Source: Bacteroidota bacterium
GTDB taxonomy: Bacteria > Bacteroidota > Bacteroidia > Bacteroidales > UBA4417
Assembly: GCA_020048595.1 (NCBI GenBank)
Contig: JAIFMH010000287.1
Coordinates: forward strand, 1-17,480
Direction: 5' to 3'
DNA length: 17,480 bases
Within the stretch, counting starts at the first letter, position 1. The number at the start of each line of letters is the position of its first letter. The notes beneath the pieces were generated by a model. It had not been told where the DNA came from. It made no database searches and saw nothing but the letters and a program-made list of their open reading frames with translations. This document shows positions 13,938-17,480 of the stretch, one piece after another. The position numbers were made by a program, and so were the translations under genes.

Positions 13938-15119
13938 TTAAAATAGCTTGTATCCCAGAATAAATGATATCGTTTTGTAATCAGAATTGAAATTTGGGTC
14001 CCTTATTATATCCCTGCTTAATCCGTATCGCAACTCTAAAGTATATTTGTTATTCTGAGTGTAACCAAGGCCAAATGCCCAATTAGGCCTTGAGCTAATT
14101 TCGTTCCATGTTCCGTTAACAGTAACGATCTCTGAATAAAAATCAAAATCAATAACATAGGAACTGTTCAGATAAAACTTTGAATTTTCGTTAAGGAATA
14201 TATAATACCGGATTCCGATAGGTAATTCAATTGACTTATAATCAATGGCGAAATACCTGTTACCAGATGTAATTTCCGATTTGAAATACTGGTAGGTTGG
14301 TTCGATAATTATGGCCCATTTATTTTTATTGAAAGGCAACAGGGTTTCCACTTCGATGCCAAATCTAACTGTTAGTTTCTTTCCGAAATCAATTTCGAGC
14401 GCATCCGAAGGACTGTTGAATACCAGCGATGAGTGATTAAGACCTGGTCTGACTGATAAATTAAAATTATCTCTGTTTGCTTTTTTTTCGTAGTCTTTGG
14501 ATCCTGAATTCTGACATTCATTATATGAGTTAAATATTTTAACCAGGTCATTGATTGTATAATTGATTTTTTCAATGTCGGCAGAAGAAATCTTCTCACA
14601 TTTCAGATTATTTACCAGCTGCTGTCTGAAACTGTTATTTTCCTTGGTTTCAAATCTGGAAACGGAATAGCTCTTAAATATGAGTTGTTCGACAACTGAA
14701 CTATCCATCTTAAAAAAATATTTCCGAAAATCTCCTTCCTCATACGAGTAAAGTGTTGCTTTTCCTTCAACCAGTACTTTTAAAAACAATTCCTCTTCTG
14801 TAAACTCAGGATTTCTGTTCGTACTCAGTTGGCTCAATACTTCGCTGGATCTGTCAACATTAACGGTAAACCGCTTGTATATGGCAAAGTCCGAAATTCC
14901 GAACTCCACAACAGATTTAATATCAGCAACCGAAGGATCCGCATTTCCCGAAAGTTTGTATGTAAATTCTTTTGGATTATTTTTCCAGTCAATGTTTTTA
15001 ATTAAACAATTGAACCGGCTGCCATCATTACTCACAAAATAACCTGTCTCATATTTAATCTGTGAATAACCGTTAATACTCCATATTGCAATCAGGATAA
15101 TAAGTAGTTGTTTCTTCAT
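13938..15119 (-). CDS. Outer-membrane beta-barrel protein of unknown function
   Basis: The 393-residue product begins with a signal peptide (MKKQLLIILIAIWSINGYSQ, cleavage near residue 20). The N-terminal part, about residues 22-190, starts with KYETGYFVSNDGSRFNCLIK, a pattern seen in many Bacteroidota secreted proteins of unknown role. The C-terminal 170 residues show alternating hydrophobic/polar strands (FNLSVRPGLNHSSLVF, WAIIIEPTYQYF, IELPIGIRYYIF, TISFILGYKLF) and end in an aromatic residue, as in porin-fold or PorT-like barrels. Some relatives in databases carry unrelated automatic names; nothing here supports an enzymatic role. The ATG at 15119 is unambiguous. It is separated from the upstream S46 peptidase gene by a terminator, so it has its own promoter. 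I do not recognise a specific function. Confidence 0.7.
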   Translation of the reverse strand: MKKQLLIILIAIWSINGYSQIKYETGYFVSNDGSRFNCLIKNIDWKNNPKEFTYKLSGNADPSVADIKSVVEFGISDFAIYKRFTVNVDRSSEVLSQLSTNRNPEFTEEELFLKVLVEGKATLYSYEEGDFRKYFFKMDSSVVEQLIFKSYSVSRFETKENNSFRQQLVNNLKCEKISSADIEKINYTINDLVKIFNSYNECQNSGSKDYEKKANRDNFNLSVRPGLNHSSLVFNSPSDALEIDFGKKLTVRFGIEVETLLPFNKNKWAIIIEPTYQYFKSEITSGNRYFAIDYKSIELPIGIRYYIFLNENSKFYLNSSYVIDFDFYSEIVTVNGTWNEISSRPNWAFGLGYTQNNKYTLELRYGLSRDIIRDPNFNSDYKTISFILGYKLF

Positions 15120-15176
15120 TTTGGATAAATAAGCATAAAATTTAACTGAATAATGTTCATTAAAATAACCAAAACA

Positions 15177-15192
15177 TTCAATTGCTATTGAA
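15177..15192. repeat. Short inverted repeat in the leader of the beta-barrel gene
   Basis: TTCAAT (15177-15182) and ATTGAA (15187-15192) are exact inverted copies around TGCT. The site lies between the candidate -7 box (15215-15222) and the ATG of the minus-strand gene at 15119. It could be an operator or a leader hairpin, but it is short and AT-rich, so chance is possible. Confidence 0.25.
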
Positions 15193-15214
15193 AATTTGCC
15201 AGGTAATTAGTCCT

Positions 15215-15222
15215 CAAAGATA
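15215..15222 (-). promoter_or_regulatory. Candidate -7 promoter box for the beta-barrel gene
   Basis: On the minus strand the site reads TATCTTTG, an exact match to the Bacteroidota -7 consensus TAnnTTTG. It lies about 95 bases before the ATG at 15119 and 53 bases downstream of the terminator of the preceding gene. No convincing -33 element is visible. Confidence 0.4.
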
Positions 15223-15275
15223 TAAAAATAAAATAAGTGAGAATATTAATAAAACTGCCGGCTATTTTTATTTGC

Positions 15276-15306
15276 AAAAAAAAGGCAGCACTCAAAAGTA
15301 CTGCCT
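15276..15306 (-). terminator. Intrinsic terminator of the S46 peptidase gene
   Basis: On the minus strand a nine-pair stem (GGCAGTACT / AGTGCTGCC, one G-T wobble) with loop TTTG is followed by eight Ts. It begins about 30 bases after the stop codon at 15335. This is the strongest terminator in the window and separates the two minus-strand genes. Confidence 0.9.
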
Positions 15307-15334
15307 GTATCAGTTATATTTGGATTGTGATAGT

Positions 15335-17473
15335 CTATTTCACCACCTTCATCTCATCCACCAAATAACCCGCTCCGGCATATTTATCCACTATGAAAAG
15401 GATATACCTGATATCCACACTAATGGTACGCTGCAGGTTTACATCAAATTTAATATCACTGCTCATGGCTTCGGAATTACCATCGAAAGCCAGTCCAACC
15501 AGTTCGCCCTTGCCATTTATAACCGGGCTGCCGGAGTTCCCGCCCGTAATGTCATGGGTGGTAAGGAAACAGACATGCATGATTCCATTTTCAGCATACT
15601 GACCGAAATCCCTTTTAGCGTATAAATCTTTCAGCTTGGGAGAAACAATAAATTCCGCGTTTGTGGAATCTTCTTTTTCCATTACACCTTGCAAAGTGGT
15701 GTAATAATCGGCAAAAAGAGCATCAGCCGGCCGGTAAGGTTTTGCACTGCCATAAGTTAGCCGCATGGTACTGTTTGCATCAGGATAAAAGGTGGTTCCC
15801 GGATTCATTTCGCGTAAGCCTGCAATATAAAGACGGCGGGCTTTTGAGAATTTATCTTCATCCAGCATTTGCGACAGACGGGCAATCATATACGACGCAA
15901 TAAACGAATTTGCAGCAACATAAGCCGGATCTTTTTCAAGGGTTTTCTTTTTGGGATTGTTCAGAAATGCCATAAGTCTTGCTTCTGAAGCGAAAATGGA
16001 ACGATCAAACATATAGTCGGCATATTTCCCGATATCACCTTTGAACTTCTTGTTAATTGTAAGGTAAATGTCAGGGATGTAATCTTTAGCAACGTTATCA
16101 GCATAAAGCTGGAGCATTTTCCTGAACATATCTTTTTCCAGTTCCGGGTTAAACGTTTTGTAAAACTTAGCGGCCCTGGTTTTATTAATATCTATCATTT
16201 CTTTGAAATCGGCTGAATCGAACCTGCTGGAAAGTTCACCGGATTGAAAAGCGATATACAGGATCCTGGCGCCCATCAGTAATTCGGAAACATAAATATT
16301 TGCTTCGTTGGCGCGGGTTACAGCGGCTGTTTGATATACAGCCTTGAAATCATCAATTACACTTCCGTATTTGGCTTTTCGGTTCTCATCCTGGTTTACC
16401 CATGCCTGGAAATCATCTTCAATCCTTTTTTTATCATCATACACCTTCAACCGTTGCAGTGCTTTGCTTTCCTGCAACGACTTTTTCCAGAAATTTCCCA
16501 GGTATGCATAATCCCCCGCGTAAGCAATACGCGTTGCGTCATCAGCATCCATATATTTTTTCATCACTTCCATTTTTGCCCATTTTGCCTTGATATCGGC
16601 AGGGTTACTTTGGGTAAGTTTTTCCTGTATTCCGTACGAAGTAAGATACCGGTCAGTGGCACCGGGATAACCGAGTATCATTGAAAAATCACTTTCTTTT
16701 ACACCGGCCAGTGAAACAGGAAGGAAATGCTTTGGCTGCATAGGCAGGTTGTCTTTCGCGTATTCGGCAGGTTTCCCATCTGTACCGGAATAAACCCGCA
16801 ACAGGCAGAAATCACCTGTATGGCGTGGCCACATCCAGTTATCGGTATCACCGCCAAATTTACCAATGGATGAAGGAGGAGCGCCTACCATGCGAACATC
16901 AGTAAAAGTCTCATAAACAAACATATAATATTCATTTCCTTCAAACATGCTTTCAACCGAAACTTCAAATGCGGAACCGGCTTCAGTTTCCTCAATAATT
17001 TTATCCGATTCTTTCTGGATGGCCTGGCCTCTTTCGCCTTCATCCATTTTGTCATTTACCTGCGCCAGAATGCGTGCTGTAACATCTTCCATCCGTACCA
17101 GGAACGAAACCGTTTTGCCGGGAATGGGCAATTCCTCTTCCGGACGCATAGCCCAGAAACCGTCAGTCAGGAAATCACTTCCAACAGAACTTTGTTCGGC
17201 AATGGCTTCGTACCCGCAATGGTGGTTTGTTATAAGCAGGCCCTTTTGCGAAATTATAGAGCCTGTGCATCCTCCGTGGTCGAGGGAAATGATAGCATCT
17301 TTCAAACAGGCCTGGTTTACGCTATAAATCTGTTCTGCCGATAGCTTAAGTCCCATCTGGTGCATGGCATTGAAATTGTATTTACTGGCCAGCATCGGCA
17401 GCCACATGCCTTCGTCGGCTTTGGCGAAAAAGCTGATGAGAGTTAAAAAAACAAAGAATAGAGAGAATTTCAC
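15335..17473 (-). CDS. S46-family dipeptidyl-peptidase, DPP7-type
   Basis: Exported serine peptidase that removes dipeptides from the N-terminus of peptides, feeding amino-acid-using Bacteroidota. A signal peptide (MKFSLFFVFLTLISFFAKA) precedes DEGMWLP, the usual mature start of the family. The catalytic triad is visible: H85 in TNHHCGY, D221 in PRHTGDF and S647 in GGNSGSPV. The residue 18 after the serine is Gly (G665, in AFDGN), as in DPP7 with its hydrophobic P1 preference; DPP11, which cuts after Asp/Glu, has Arg there. The length, 712 residues, is normal. The first start in the window is GTG at 17473. The visible upstream bases read GAAACCA, so an ATG two codons further up, with only its G inside the window, is quite possible and the gene may be very slightly truncated. 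A strong terminator follows. Confidence 0.94.
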   Translation of the reverse strand: MKFSLFFVFLTLISFFAKADEGMWLPMLASKYNFNAMHQMGLKLSAEQIYSVNQACLKDAIISLDHGGCTGSIISQKGLLITNHHCGYEAIAEQSSVGSDFLTDGFWAMRPEEELPIPGKTVSFLVRMEDVTARILAQVNDKMDEGERGQAIQKESDKIIEETEAGSAFEVSVESMFEGNEYYMFVYETFTDVRMVGAPPSSIGKFGGDTDNWMWPRHTGDFCLLRVYSGTDGKPAEYAKDNLPMQPKHFLPVSLAGVKESDFSMILGYPGATDRYLTSYGIQEKLTQSNPADIKAKWAKMEVMKKYMDADDATRIAYAGDYAYLGNFWKKSLQESKALQRLKVYDDKKRIEDDFQAWVNQDENRKAKYGSVIDDFKAVYQTAAVTRANEANIYVSELLMGARILYIAFQSGELSSRFDSADFKEMIDINKTRAAKFYKTFNPELEKDMFRKMLQLYADNVAKDYIPDIYLTINKKFKGDIGKYADYMFDRSIFASEARLMAFLNNPKKKTLEKDPAYVAANSFIASYMIARLSQMLDEDKFSKARRLYIAGLREMNPGTTFYPDANSTMRLTYGSAKPYRPADALFADYYTTLQGVMEKEDSTNAEFIVSPKLKDLYAKRDFGQYAENGIMHVCFLTTHDITGGNSGSPVINGKGELVGLAFDGNSEAMSSDIKFDVNLQRTISVDIRYILFIVDKYAGAGYLVDEMKVVK

Positions 17474-17480
17474 TGGTTTC

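Noticed and set aside
15182..15625. Plus-strand open frame across the end of the S46 peptidase gene
   Set aside because: It runs antisense through the catalytic serine region of a clear S46 gene and through its terminator; the product has no recognisable features.
16331..17327. Further plus-strand open frames antisense to the S46 peptidase gene
   Set aside because: Low-complexity products opposite a well-supported gene; no start signals or conserved motifs.

Overview
The window reads as a chromosomal segment of a Bacteroidota bacterium, most likely of the order Bacteroidales and probably uncultured. The evidence is the gldH lipoprotein gene, the order holB-ricT-gldH-PBP1A, a Bacteroides-type sdhA/sdhB pair, tandem DUF3857 proteins, an S46 dipeptidyl-peptidase, almost no Shine-Dalgarno sequences, and at least one good Bacteroidota -7 box (TAnnTTTG).

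Positions 1-2249 hold the 3' part of sdhA and the complete sdhB of succinate dehydrogenase/fumarate reductase. A small AT-rich gene for a 23S rRNA intervening-sequence-type four-helix-bundle protein has been wedged between them. Both spacers around this small gene carry telomere-like TTTAGGG/CCCTAA repeats with 14-base periodicity, and each spacer ends a few bases before a start codon. This is the most unusual structure in the window. An intrinsic terminator overlaps the sdhB stop codon.

Positions 2375-8404 hold three exported DUF3857/transglutaminase-like proteins in a row. The outer two are close paralogues whose catalytic Cys and His positions are Ser and Tyr. The middle one, of another subfamily, keeps Cys and His. 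This is an apparent pseudoenzyme-enzyme-pseudoenzyme set of unknown function.

Positions 8507-13903 hold a housekeeping operon: DNA polymerase III delta' (holB), the PSP1-domain iron-sulfur protein RicT/YaaT, the gliding-type lipoprotein GldH, and a class A penicillin-binding protein. A perfect -7 box lies just upstream of holB, and an inverted repeat closes the operon at the convergent junction.

Positions 13938-17473 lie on the minus strand: an outer-membrane beta-barrel protein of unknown function and, upstream of it, an S46 dipeptidyl-peptidase with DPP7-type specificity. A strong intrinsic terminator separates the two, so they are probably transcribed independently. No tRNA, rRNA, CRISPR array, transposase or integrase is visible.
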